Assembly: GCF_029784135.1 (NCBI RefSeq)
Contig: NC_073744.1
Span: forward strand, 109,190,766 to 109,254,765
Origin: Toxorhynchites rutilus septentrionalis
Lineage: Eukaryota > Arthropoda > Insecta > Diptera > Culicidae
Direction of reading: 5' to 3'
Length of the DNA stretch: 64,000 bases
A program made the position numbers and the translations under genes. The notes under the pieces were generated by a model that was given only the letters and a program-made list of their open reading frames with translations, was not told the origin of the DNA and did not search any database. Shown here piece after piece: positions 32,911 through 42,798 of this stretch; the first letter of the stretch is position 1, and every line of letters starts with the position of its first letter.

Positions 32911-33409
32911 TGGGGGTCTCCGTAGCCACATTGGTTGCGCGTTCGCTTAGTAAGCGATCGATCGTGAGTTCAAAACTCAGGACCCTCATTGACCATCTTT
33001 GTGTTGTTACAGAATAGCTACGTCTACGCAACAATCATCAGCGATGGAGATCGATCCACGGTCGAAATTAGATCGATTCATCCATACAACTGCTCTGCTC
33101 TGCAAGACACATCGGGCTGCTGTTCTATAAATAACTCAACAATGATCAATCAACTTTCTCCGCTGTCCGGTGGTCTAACTGGATAATGGAAGAAAAATAC
33201 AATACAGAATACTCTTACGCCTAAATGGCTACTGTGTAAATGTACCATATGCAATGGTATAGAAGGAATACTGGCGAATGGCAACTGTGTAATGTAATGT
33301 GCTATAATTATAGATATGATAACCATGTGACATGTACACGATTAAAATTCGGCTCTGTTACAGCTAAAATGCTAATGAGCCTGAAATAAATAAATGGGAT
33401 AAAAAAAAA
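32911..33409 (+). mobile_element. tRNA-derived SINE, 499 bp
   Basis: The 12-bp duplication ACTTTCCCATAT lies at 32899-32910 and 33410-33421. The head GGGGTCTCCGTAGCCACATT, with GGTTGCGCGTTCGC and a B-box-like GAGTTCAAAACTC, is tRNA-like. The 3' end reads GAGCCTGAAATAAATAAATG and ends in a poly(A) run. It is longer than most SINEs, which suggests a large LINE-derived or unrelated body. Not the same family as the GAA-tailed SINE. Confidence 0.85.
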
Positions 33410-33421
33410 ACTTTCCCATAT

Positions 33422-35072
33422 TCTGCCGAAAATATCGGCGGAATAGAATCGGAGCGTAGGTTATCTGGAATTCCATGGATTTTTTGTCGCATGGACAGAT
33501 CAAAAATGACAGAGGAATTGCAGAAGTAAGGGAAGCAAACTTGGTTGGAGATGCCTGGTGAAGGGTTCACGTCGTGTGTAAGGTACTCATGGTATAAAGA
33601 CATAAAACTTGACTGAGGAGTCAGTTGGAGTAGATTTTCGAAGTTATCAATTACCAATAGATTCATGATCTTGCAACGGAAGAGAAATCTGTAGGATAAT
33701 TCTGTGAACCGAAGAGTAAGCGGGGGTACTCCTACCAAAACTTCGAGACTCATCGTATGTGTCGAATGCAAACTCCCCATGGCTATACGCAAGCAACGAT
33801 ATTGTATTCTCTCCAGCTTGAGAATATGAATCCTGGCAGCTGATCGGAAGCAAAAACTGCCATATTCTAACACTGATAATATCGTTGTTTTGTACGACCA
33901 TTTCAGTTTTCTCCGTAGAGAATTCGATACCCAGCTTGAGGGCCCACGTGAACAGATTGTTCAGGGTATCTTGCAACGACTTTTGCAGAACGACGGGATT
34001 AGTACCCGTGATGGAAATAACTCCATCGTCTGCAAGTTGTCTCAGCGTGCAGTCTCTAGTTAGACAATCATCCATATCATTGACGTAAAAACTGTACAAG
34101 AGGGGGCTTAGGCAGGAGCCTTGTGGTAGGCCCATAAAACTGTAACGAGAAGATTTCGAGCTGCCATGAGAGAAAATCATGTGCTTTTCTGACAGTAAAT
34201 TGTACAGGAAATTGTTAAGAATTGGTGAAAGTCCACGATTATGAAGCTTCTCTGAGAGAATTTCCATGGAAACTAAATCAAATGCCCCTTTGATACCGAG
34301 AAAAACGGAAGCCATTTGTTCTTTGCGAGCAAATGCGATTTGGATTTCAGAAGATAGCAGCGCGAGACAATCATTTGTCCCTCTACCTCGGCGGAAGCCA
34401 AACTGCGTATTTGACAGCAAATTGTTTGTTTCGACCCACTTGTCCAAACGAAGTAGAATCATTTTCTCTAACAATTTACGAATACAGGATAACATTGCAA
34501 TCGGCCTATACGAGTTGTGATCGCAAGCCGGCTTGTTGGGTTTCCGTATGGCTATCACTCTCACTTGTCTCCAGTCATGCGGGACAATATTCAGCTCCAG
34601 AAACTTGTTGAACAAGTTCAGCAAACGCTGTTTTGCCAAGTCGGGAAGATTCTTCAACAAGTTGAATTTAATCTTGTCCGACCCCGGAGCTGAATTGTTA
34701 CATGAGAGAAGGGCAATTGAGAATTCCACCATCGAAAAATTCTCATAATCGCTTTGAAGTGAAATGTCGCGTACGACGTTTTGTGCAGGAACGGTGTCGG
34801 GGCAAACCTTCCTTGCAAAGTTAAAAATCCAACGGTCAGAGTATTCCTCACTTTCGTTTGTATGGTTCCAGCCACGCATTTTCCTAGCCGTATTCCAAAG
34901 AGTGCTCATAGTGGTCTCCCTTGACAAACCATTGACGAACTTCCGCCAATATCCACGCTTTTTTGCTTTAATCAAACCTTTTAGTTTGGCTTCTAGAGCT
35001 TGGTACTTTAGAAACCATTCCACTAATCCAGTTTTCCTGAATTTTTTGAAAGCGGATGATTTTTCAAGGTAG
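33422..35072 (-). pseudogene. LINE ORF2: reverse transcriptase and post-RT region
   Basis: The RT domain reads through NSAPGSDKIKFNLLKNLPD, SYRPIAMLSCIRKLLEKM, NTQFGFRRGRGTNDCLAL, SVFLGIKGAFD and GLPQGSCLSPLLYSFYVNDM, to LRQLADDGVISI. The catalytic motif is LADD. After FSTEKTEMVV a deletion and frame change near 33890 join to LEYGSFCFRSAARIHILK, missing the thumb. The post-RT part is open as far as the SINE. In motif A the catalytic Asp region reads FLGIKGAFD, so the first Asp has become Gly: the copy is inactive. Confidence 0.85.
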
Positions 35073-35095
35073 ACCTTTGAACACTCCTTGTCCCA

Positions 35096-35839
35096 CTAAA
35101 GTGATGGAGGACGACGTCGCTTCGGTAGACGGTACACGGTGGTAGACGGTACACGTTTTTTTTGAGCTTGAAGTGCGCTTTCGTAAATCAAACTCGATAT
35201 AAAGTTATACTCTTCGAGTGGAGGAAGTTCATGCATTGAAACAATTGCTTCAGATATTATTTCCGCAAATGTTCTCCAGTCAATATTCTTCGTGAGGTCA
35301 TACGAAATATTGACTGACTCACGAGAGCTTGATTCATTAGCGATCGATAAAATTATTGGTAGGTGATCACTACCGTGCGGATCTTGGATTACCTTCCAGA
35401 TGCAATCCAGGGATAACGAAGAAGAGCATAGAGATATGTCTAGCATGCTTGCCCGTGCAGGAGGGTTGGCTATTCTGGTTGCTTCCCCAGTATTCAAAAC
35501 TGTCAATTTGAAGTTGTCGCACAGATCATAAATCAAAGTGGCACGGTTGTCATCGTAGACTGATCCCCATGCTGTTCCATGGGAGTTAAAATCACCTAAG
35601 ATTACCCGCGGCTCCGGCATTGCCTCGATAGTATCAAAGAACTGATGGCGGCCTACCGTAGTTCTGGGAGGGATATATATCGCAGCAATGCAGAGGTCTT
35701 TGCCATTGATTTGTGTCTGGCAAGCAACAAGTTCAATGCCTGTCATCGATGGGAGAGTGACTCTATAGAAGGAGTGACATTTTTTAATCCCCAATAGTAC
35801 GCAACCAAACGAGTCATTTCGATCGAGGCGAATAATGGT
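35096..35839 (-). pseudogene. LINE ORF2: AP endonuclease domain (5'-truncated)
   Basis: An apurinic-type endonuclease that would nick target DNA. It shows AAIYIPPRTTVGR, VILGDFNSHGTAWGS (metal-binding Asp and Asn), LDISLCSSSLSLD and GSDHLPIILSI (the catalytic SDH). The first 60 or so residues are missing because the insertion is truncated at 35839, where H2A-element sequence begins. A stop near 35096 separates it from the RT frame. An open frame that continues past 35839 is chance read-through of H2A DNA on the wrong strand. Confidence 0.85.
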
Positions 35840-36300
35840 AACCCAAGCAGCCATGTCTGGACATGGTAAAGGAGGAAAAGTGAAGGGAAAGGCAAAATCC
35901 CGCTCGAACCGTGTTGATCTGGAGTTCCCCGCAAGGGTAGCTAGGCCGAGCGCGTTAGTACCAGTGCACCAGTCCACCTAGCCGGCGCTATATAGTTTCG
36001 GCCGCCGAAGTGATCGAGTTAGCTGGCAAAGCTGCTCGCGACGATAAGAAAACCCGCATTCGGAACAGAACACATTCGGTTCGGTGGACATCAAGACAAC
36101 AGGCAGTTGCAGCGAGTGGCGAGTGGCGAGTGGCAAACGCAACCGCAAAACGGCATCAGGTAGCAGAAGAAAAAAGTTTGTTCTTTATACAAACTGATTT
36201 GGTGGCAAATCCAGAACAAGGCGGCATCGAGGGCGTTCGAAATGTTTTTTTTCAAAACCACGAGTACAAAGTTTTCTAAATTGGAACCATTCCATAAAAT
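35840..36300 (+). repeat. H2A element 2, right half
   Basis: Resumes the element split at 25993. It runs through the H2A pseudogene and the shared 3' segment (GTTTGTTCTTTATACAAACT, GGGCGTTCGAAATG, TTCAAAACCACGAGTAC) and stops at GGAACCATTCCATAAAA, just before where the stem-loop would come. The break at 36299 is filled by a 23-bp copy of LINE sequence and then the next LINE. Confidence 0.85.
35853..36065 (+). pseudogene. Histone H2A pseudogene 2
   Basis: Same structure as the copy at 17716: MSGHGKGGKVKGKAKSRSNR, then indels over the loop-1 region, then SAAEVIELAGKAARDDKKTR in a shifted frame. The shared indels show that both were copied from one already broken H2A gene rather than decaying independently. 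That matters for dating the amplification. The C-terminal portion is replaced by CGGTTCGGTGGACATCAAGA-type sequence. Not functional. Confidence 0.9.
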
Positions 36301-36479
36301 TTTCCTAGCCGTATTCCAAAGAACCGTTTCAACCGTCGTTGAGTGCTGACCGGTTTCACCAGCGCTCCAGTATATTTTTAAGTAACTTTTTTTTTATTAG
36401 TAAACAATCTTACTTTTTTACGACGTGACCCGCGCGCTCCACTTTATTTATTTACATTTTTTTTATCGACGCGAGTGTA

Positions 36480-37220
36480 ATGAAGTGCGGAATAGTGAAT
36501 TGTGCGCTCAGCGACAATCGCTTTTTGTGGCGTTGCTATGGAACCTGCAACCGCCAATTTCACGCCGCCTGTGTGGGAGCGCAACGAAATCATGAAGAAA
36601 TTTTGCGATCCTTCATGCTGCCTCTATGTCAGGACTGCCAAGAAGAATTCATAACTAACCTTCGCATGAAGTCGCTTGTGAAGCCACTAAAATCAATCAA
36701 CGAAAACATTGGCATGACACTCGAAGCCAATCATAAATTACTAAACAACTTCAAATCGCTCAGTGCAACACACGATGAAACCCTCTCGAACATAGACGAA
36801 ATGCTGCAAGATATAAAAAAGAGCGTCTCGCAAGTCTTCAGCAACACAAAAACCAGCACTGCGGAAATCAAAAATGCCATAACATCGCTATTAGAAATAG
36901 CCCCAACGGACAACAGCGCAGCAGTAGAATCAGCAGCGAAATTAGCGGCATCAGTCGCAGTTGCAGAAATGGAAATAAAACATTCAACAACAACAAACTC
37001 CATCGACCTTCTGCCCCAATTATTCGAGTCCCTAAAAACTGACTTGACAGACTCGCACATCACACTGGCGTGCGAAGTAAAAACACAAATGGAAGAAATG
37101 GCAAGTGCTTTGTCTTCCTCTAGTGTCTCCCATACTATCAAGCCAACTGTAAACTTAGAAGAGGAACTATCTGAAAGCCGCGCATCCATCAAAATAGTTC
37201 AATACGGATTATCCAAATGA
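36480..37220 (+). CDS. LINE ORF1 with PHD-like zinc finger
   Basis: 246 residues from ATG. Residues 1-60 hold a Cys/His pattern like a PHD finger: CGIVNCALSDNRFLWRCYG, CNRQFHAACVG and LPLCQDC. Such fingers are known in ORF1 of CR1/L2-group LINEs. The remainder is probably helical and rich in Leu, Lys and Ser, with a likely coiled coil (LKSINENIGMTLEANHKLLN), consistent with an RNA-binding, self-associating ORF1 protein. The frame is intact. The host cell role would be packaging LINE RNA. Whether it is expressed cannot be judged. The end may be abnormal, since the deletion joint lies close by. Confidence 0.7.
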   Translation: MKCGIVNCALSDNRFLWRCYGTCNRQFHAACVGAQRNHEEILRSFMLPLCQDCQEEFITNLRMKSLVKPLKSINENIGMTLEANHKLLNNFKSLSATHDETLSNIDEMLQDIKKSVSQVFSNTKTSTAEIKNAITSLLEIAPTDNSAAVESAAKLAASVAVAEMEIKHSTTTNSIDLLPQLFESLKTDLTDSHITLACEVKTQMEEMASALSSSSVSHTIKPTVNLEEELSESRASIKIVQYGLSK

Positions 37221-37227
37221 CATATCG

Positions 37228-38586
37228 GTGAACTATCTTTCACAACAGGAAATATGCCATGCACTAAAAAAATTAGACGGAACAAAAGGACCAGGACCTG
37301 ACGGAATAGCACCTATATTCCTAAAGAACCTGGCTGAGGAACTCACCCTTCCCTTACATTGCATTTTCAATATGTCACTACAAACTGGAATATTCCCAGA
37401 AAAATGGAAACAATCTTTTTTGGTACCTATCTTTAAATCAGGCGCTAAATCTGACGTACGTAATTATCGTGGAATTGCCATTATCTCTTGCATTCCTAAA
37501 CTATTCGAAGCAATAGTCAACGAAAAAGTCTTCCAACAAGTAAAGAATAGAATTACGTGTATGCAACATGGCTTCTTCAAAGGCCGTTCAACTGCAACTA
37601 ATCTGTTGGCTTTTGTGACTTTTATTTTGAATGCAATGCAAAATGGCAAACACGTAGAAACTCTTTACACTGACTTCAGTAAAGCATTTGACCGCATCGA
37701 CATTCCATTACTACTCTTCAAATTGCAGAAAATAGGAATGAAACAAAGACTCCTAAACTGGCTCAATTCTTATCTAACAAACCGTGAACAAATTGTTCAT
37801 TTTCAAAATTCTCTTTCAAATCCAGTAAAAGTCACATCGGGAGTCCCACAAGGCTCTCATCTTGGTCCTCTTCTTTTCATTCTGTACGTTAATGACATCT
37901 CCTTCGTTCTCAAGCGTATCAATGTACTTGTGTATGCCGACGACATGAAGCTTTTCGCGGAAATTGGAAATGAAAACGACATCGAAGCATTTCGAAACGA
38001 AATACATGTATTCCATACTTGGTGTGATAAAAATCTACTAACACTGAATGTGAAAAAGTGCAACTCTATAACATTTGGCAGAAAAAAACATGTACCAAAT
38101 ATTGTAATATGTCTTGGAAATCAAAATGTAGAAAAATGTGAAATAGTTAGAGATCTAGGCGTCGTCCTGGACTGTAAACTCACATTCATAGAACACTACA
38201 ACTCTGTAATAAATAAGGCGAATAGTGTGTTAAGTTTTGTCAAACGCTTCTCACATAACTTCCAGGACCCATACACAATAAAGCTTTTATATATTACATA
38301 TGTAAGGCCTATTCTGGAATACTGTAACATCGTTTGGAACCCGTATATGGTCGTACATGAAGAACGCATTGAGTCAGTCCAGAAACAGTTTCTTCTATTT
38401 GCACTTCGTAAACTCAACTGGACCTCATTTCCACTTCCTTCATATGAAGCACGTTGCATGCTCATAAACATCCAAACACTAAAAGAACGCCGTGAATTTG
38501 CAATGCTTTCTTTTGTTAATGACCTAATTTCGCAACGAGTACAGTCAGCTGAATTACTAGAAAAACTAAATTTCTATGTGAAATGA
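37228..38586 (+). CDS. LINE reverse transcriptase (endonuclease missing)
   Basis: About 450 residues with the full RT core intact: GTKGPGPDGIAPIFLKN, NYRGIAIISCIPKLFEAIV, QHGFFKGRSTATNLLAF, LYTDFSKAFDRID (catalytic Asp), SGVPQGSHLGPLLFILYVND, LVYADDMKLF (catalytic pair) and the KCNSITFGRK thumb region, then a C-terminal domain with YVRPILEYCNIVWNP. Normal ORF2 begins with an endonuclease; here the frame begins at NYLSQQEICHALKKL with no ATG (GTG at 37228). It may once have been in frame with upstream sequence. With no endonuclease it could not integrate by itself. Confidence 0.85.
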   Translation: MNYLSQQEICHALKKLDGTKGPGPDGIAPIFLKNLAEELTLPLHCIFNMSLQTGIFPEKWKQSFLVPIFKSGAKSDVRNYRGIAIISCIPKLFEAIVNEKVFQQVKNRITCMQHGFFKGRSTATNLLAFVTFILNAMQNGKHVETLYTDFSKAFDRIDIPLLLFKLQKIGMKQRLLNWLNSYLTNREQIVHFQNSLSNPVKVTSGVPQGSHLGPLLFILYVNDISFVLKRINVLVYADDMKLFAEIGNENDIEAFRNEIHVFHTWCDKNLLTLNVKKCNSITFGRKKHVPNIVICLGNQNVEKCEIVRDLGVVLDCKLTFIEHYNSVINKANSVLSFVKRFSHNFQDPYTIKLLYITYVRPILEYCNIVWNPYMVVHEERIESVQKQFLLFALRKLNWTSFPLPSYEARCMLINIQTLKERREFAMLSFVNDLISQRVQSAELLEKLNFYVK

Positions 38587-38929
38587 AATGAAATACAGTT
38601 TGAATAAAATATAGTGGTTTTGAATTTAATGGTATATAGTAGAGCTGAAAAATGGAGAGGTTTATTTAATGAATTTATCCTCCTTGGTGAGTGTGGCTGT
38701 AGGAATAGGAAGTTGATTAAAGTATAATGTAATGGATAGAAGATAGATGTGAGTATGAAAGTACATATTATATAATTTGTTATTTATTATCATTGAATGC
38801 GTGTATATACATGTATGAATTCCTTCCTTCCGACCCGTACATACATGTGTATACACACATAAACACGCATACATGACTGTGAAGTGGCGAACTTTAATAA
38901 GCAATTTCCAAGGTATTTAGTATTTCGAT

Positions 38930-41900
38930 TTAGATTTTACCAAAGAAGTCGGTTTCTTTCAGAAACGCAATTAAATTGGTTTCTTGGGTCTCGTCTCTAC
39001 TGAGGATATCTCGGAGACTCTGACCTATGTTGTGTCGGACTCGAGCATCTTTGGTATGTTGACATTCAAGTAAAAGATGGCTAACGGAAACCGGAGCTTC
39101 GTTGTAAGCACATTGGGGTTTTTCGGCTCTGCAGAACAAGTGTGAGTGGGTGAAGTTAGTGTGCCCAATTCGAAGACGGGTAAGGACTTGCCTTTCCCTA
39201 CTATTGAGACGGTCCTCCCAAGGGAGAGTGGAATTTTTGATTTTATGAAGATGAGTGGGACGGCTGTTTATCCAACCTATATCCCAACTTTCACGGACTT
39301 GCTGTTTTACCCAGCGGACAATGTCAGATGGAGGACAGGGCATGTCTGGGGGTTCCATTTTGCTGCCCTTGCCGACCAATATGTCGGCGGCTGTGTTTCC
39401 GCGGATTCCTGAGTGACCAGGAACCCAGCAGAAGGAGATGTTTTTTTCTGAAGCAGCCTCTTCTGTTTGCCTAATCCATGGGTGTTTGCTGTTTCCACTT
39501 AGAAGGTCATGGAGACAGCTAGCTGAGTCGGAAAATATTGCGGTAGGAAGAAAATCATGGGTGCATTCTTGGGTAGCTATTAAAAGGGCGAAGGCTTCCG
39601 CACTGAAGATGGAGCATTGCGGTGGAAGAGAAAAGCTACATATGTATCTACTCTCAAAAATTCCACATCCAACTCCATCGGCGCTGACTGAACCATCTGT
39701 GTATACCTGGTGATTGATTTGAAAATTGGACGCTACGAGGTTATTGAAGCAGGTTTTGACTTTTGGAGAAGGGTCTCCCTCCCGAACTGCCTTGAGAAGT
39801 TCAAGGTTAATGTTCGGTGGTTTGACGTTCCAATTTCTTCCCGTCGCAGATGAACGTTCACATATATCGGGAAGATCTTTGTTCGTGAGATTTTTGAACC
39901 ATGTTTTAGCCCTATGTAATAATGGGACATTGTGGTCGCTTTCGGGGAGTGACAAGTGACGGATGGCTTTATTAGTGATGGCTTTTGTTACCAGGTGGGT
40001 GAAGGGAAGTTGCCCACTTTCTGCCATTACAGCAAGAGTAGGACTGGAGGGAAAAGCGCCAATTGCGAGCCTAATTGCTTTATTGTAAATTGGTTGAATG
40101 GTGTTTAACACCCTGTCCCCTCCACGGCTGAAGGTGCCTATTCCGTAAAGGATTTGTGGGACCAACCAAACATTTACAACATTTAGCAGCGTCTTTCTAT
40201 GACCAGAGGCTAGGTTGCCTGCGATAGCCTTGATGATGTTCAGTTTCTTTCTGGTGGCTATTTTGGTCTTTCGGGAATGTGATAGGAAGTTGAGTTTCTT
40301 GTCGAAAGTAACCCCTAGTATTTTCAATGTCCTCATTGTAGGGATCGGGATTTTGTTGAGCTGAAGATAGGTTCTCCTTCTGAGAGCTTTTCCGATATGT
40401 ATGTGTTTGGATTTCTCCGGGGAAATTTTGAAACCTGTTTTTAGAGCCCAGTTTTGGATGGAGTCTAAGGTTTTTTGAAGCCTCTTTCTCTGAATTAAGC
40501 CGAAACAGCTCGTAGAGATAAGAGTGATGTCATCTGCATAGACTATGATTTTTATATGGTCGGGGATAACCTCGAATAGAGATTGCATGGCAACGTTGAA
40601 GAGGGTTGGTGAAAGTGCTGAGCCTTGGGGGAAGCCGTTTTCTGGAATTTTTAGAGAAGATTGGTGGTTGTTAATAACGGTTTTGAAAGACCGGTTTTCT
40701 AGAAAACTTTTAATGAAGAGACCTAACCCTCACGAATCCCCCAGTCGAAAAAGCTTTTCAGCACTGGGTACCTCCATGCCCGATCGAAGGCCTTGGATAA
40801 ATCCAGGGAAACAATATCAATGTGATGTAATTTTTCAGTTGCGTCGTCTAGGATTTTTTCGATTGCTACAAGGCAATCTTCTGTACCTTTTCCCGCACGG
40901 AAGGCGAATTGTCTGGGATCAATCAGCTTATTTGACTCTAGAAAGGTCGTTAATCGTCGATTGATCATTTTTTCCATGACTTTCCCAACACAACTTAGGA
41001 GAGTGATGGGGCGGAAATTGTCAAGAAGATGGTTGTTCATGTCTGGTTTCGGGATACAGATCATTAAACCCTCTTTCCAGCAACTGGGGAGGGTTCCACT
41101 GTCCCAGACTTTGTTGAGGAGCTTCAGAAGTGCTTTTTTCCCGAGATGGGGTAGATTCTGAAGCATTTCATCAGGTCCTGTGGATCCTTGTTTGACTTTG
41201 TTCAGTACCCAATCGAGCTCTTTGAGGGAGAGGTTTTTGTTGAAGTCAAATTCCACATCGGTATGAAAATCGATGGGAATTTTTTCGCATTCCGTTTTGT
41301 GGGTTTGAAAGGTTTGGTCGTAATTTTGATTGGAGGAGGCAGATGCAAAGAAATCTCCGAACGCCTCGGCGATGATTTTCCGGTCATTGGTGTATTGACC
41401 GTTAATAAGAAGATTATACTCTTTGCTTCTTTTCTTGCCATGAAGCCTACCAATCTTACTCCATAACTCCTTTGTCGACGTGTTAGGGTTAATTTCGCTG
41501 ACGAATTTAGCCCAACTATTGTGTTTGGCTGAATTAATGGCAGTTCGAGCTTCGTTGCGAGCCCTTTGGAACTCTGTGAGCAGAGTGGGCTTATGGGGGT
41601 TATCCGGATGGGCCTTTCTGAGTTTGCGTAAGGCCTTACGTCGACCTTTGATCGCTGCCTTCACCTCAGGCGACCACCATGGAACGCATTTCCTGCCAGG
41701 GATGCCACTGGTTCTAGGGATGTGCAACATTGCAACCTCAAGGACAACTTTGGAGAATTCCTCGGCTGTCCAGTCTTGTTTAGCGGAAAGGCGGTTTTCA
41801 ATATCAAATTGATAGCCAGCCCAGTCAGCATATTCAAATTTCCATCTTGGCCTTGTTGGAAACACTGGAGAAGATTGGCCGAAGGAGATGAGAATTGGAA

Positions 41901-42594
41901 AATGATCGCTGCCGCAGGTATCATCGTGAATGTTCCATGAAAGTTTTGAAGAGAGTTTGTGTGATACCATAGTAAGATCAATGGCCGAAGTAGTACCAGT
42001 ATGATGAATTCTGGTGTGTTGGCCGTTGTTTAGAAGGAGTATGGAATGGTCGGAGATAAAATCTTCGATTATAGATCCTTTTTGATCGAGGTATGCGCCT
42101 CCCCAGGCGTATGAGTGGGCGTTGAAATCACCCATAAGTATGATTGGGGCGGGAAGTTGGGAGAACAGATGGTCCAGTTGGCCTCGTAGAGTGGCCGGAT
42201 TAGAATTATTAGTGATGTAGATGCTGACGACAGTGATTGGAAAGGGGTGTTTAATGCGTACTACCACTGCCTGAAGGTCGGTGGTAATTGCAAGAAGATC
42301 ATGTGGAGTGCCATCCTTGATTACGATTGCAACTCCGTGCTTTGAGGGGTTGGGACCCTCTTTGAAGTATGTGATGTACTTTGGGATGAAGTGTTTGTTG
42401 AAATTGTTTGGTGTCATAGTTTCTTGAAGGGCTATGACTGTGGGATTAGAGCTCGAAATAAGAATTTTTAGTTCTAAAATATTTTGTCGGATACTTCTGA
42501 TGTTCCATTGTATCCCGAATTTCTGTATTGGAGTGAATGTGTTGGTGTTTTTAACTCTAATTCCTAAGTCTTGATTGCGTGTATGTTTGAACTA
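38930..42594 (-). pseudogene. I-clade LINE ORF2: endonuclease, RT, RNase H
   Basis: From about 42590 the frame reads IQWNIRSIRQNI and VIALQET (endonuclease start), MGDFNAHSYAWGG and GSDHFPILISF (endonuclease active site). The RT follows: FRPITLLSCVGKVMEKMI, FAFRAGKGTEDCLVA, DIVSLDLSKAFDRAW (catalytic Asp), FPQGSALSPTLFNVAM and IIVYADDITLIS. RNase H comes last: VYTDGSVSADGVGCGIF, FSDSASCLHDLL and WVPGHSGIRGNTAADIL. A Cys/His cluster closes it. A single frame change near 40730, between GIREG and LGLFIKSFL, breaks an otherwise complete protein of about 1,200 residues. No ATG precedes the endonuclease start, so ORF2 probably depended on ORF1 termination-reinitiation. Confidence 0.9.
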
Positions 42595-42605
42595 TTCAAA
42601 GAGAA

Positions 42606-42766
42606 TTAGTTCGATGGTCCTTTACCCTTGGAAAGAGAAGCTTTCTTTGAGGTATTGGTGTTGTTTTTGTTTGGTGTAGAAGTCTTTGGAGTGTTTGTTG
42701 TGTTTGTGTTGTTTTTTGTTGAATGTGCGTTGCTGTTGTTGTTATTGTTGTTTTTTGTTTGATGAG

Positions 42767-42798
<32 letters not shown>

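Larger units (their letters stand above)
25994..35839 (-). mobile_element. LOA/Lian-like LINE, interrupted by three insertions
   Basis: One minus-strand LINE copy made of four collinear pieces: 33422-35839 (endonuclease and RT), 32593-32910 and 31571-31669 (RNase H), and 25994-26977 (C-terminus and 3'UTR). About 3.8 kb is LINE, and the rest is later insertions. The 13-bp duplication AACCCAAGCAGCC bounds the whole. It is 5'-truncated within the endonuclease and ends 3' with an A-tail (T-run at 25994). The class is inferred from RNase H after RT, the PQGSCLSPLLY motif and the unusual LADD in place of YADD. Confidence 0.85.
36322..38780 (+). mobile_element. CR1-like LINE lacking endonuclease
   Basis: 5'UTR-like sequence to 36479, ORF1 with a PHD-type finger at 36480-37220, and RT frame to 38586. 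A 3' region follows in which the end is unclear (38600-38780). ORF1 and RT are almost fused: the whole endonuclease, normally about 230 residues, is absent. Both remaining frames are free of stops, which is unusual for a deletion derivative. Confidence 0.75.

Noticed and set aside
35840..35977. Fusion of LINE endonuclease with an N-terminal extension
   Set aside because: The extension is H2A sequence read on the opposite strand, on the far side of the target duplication.
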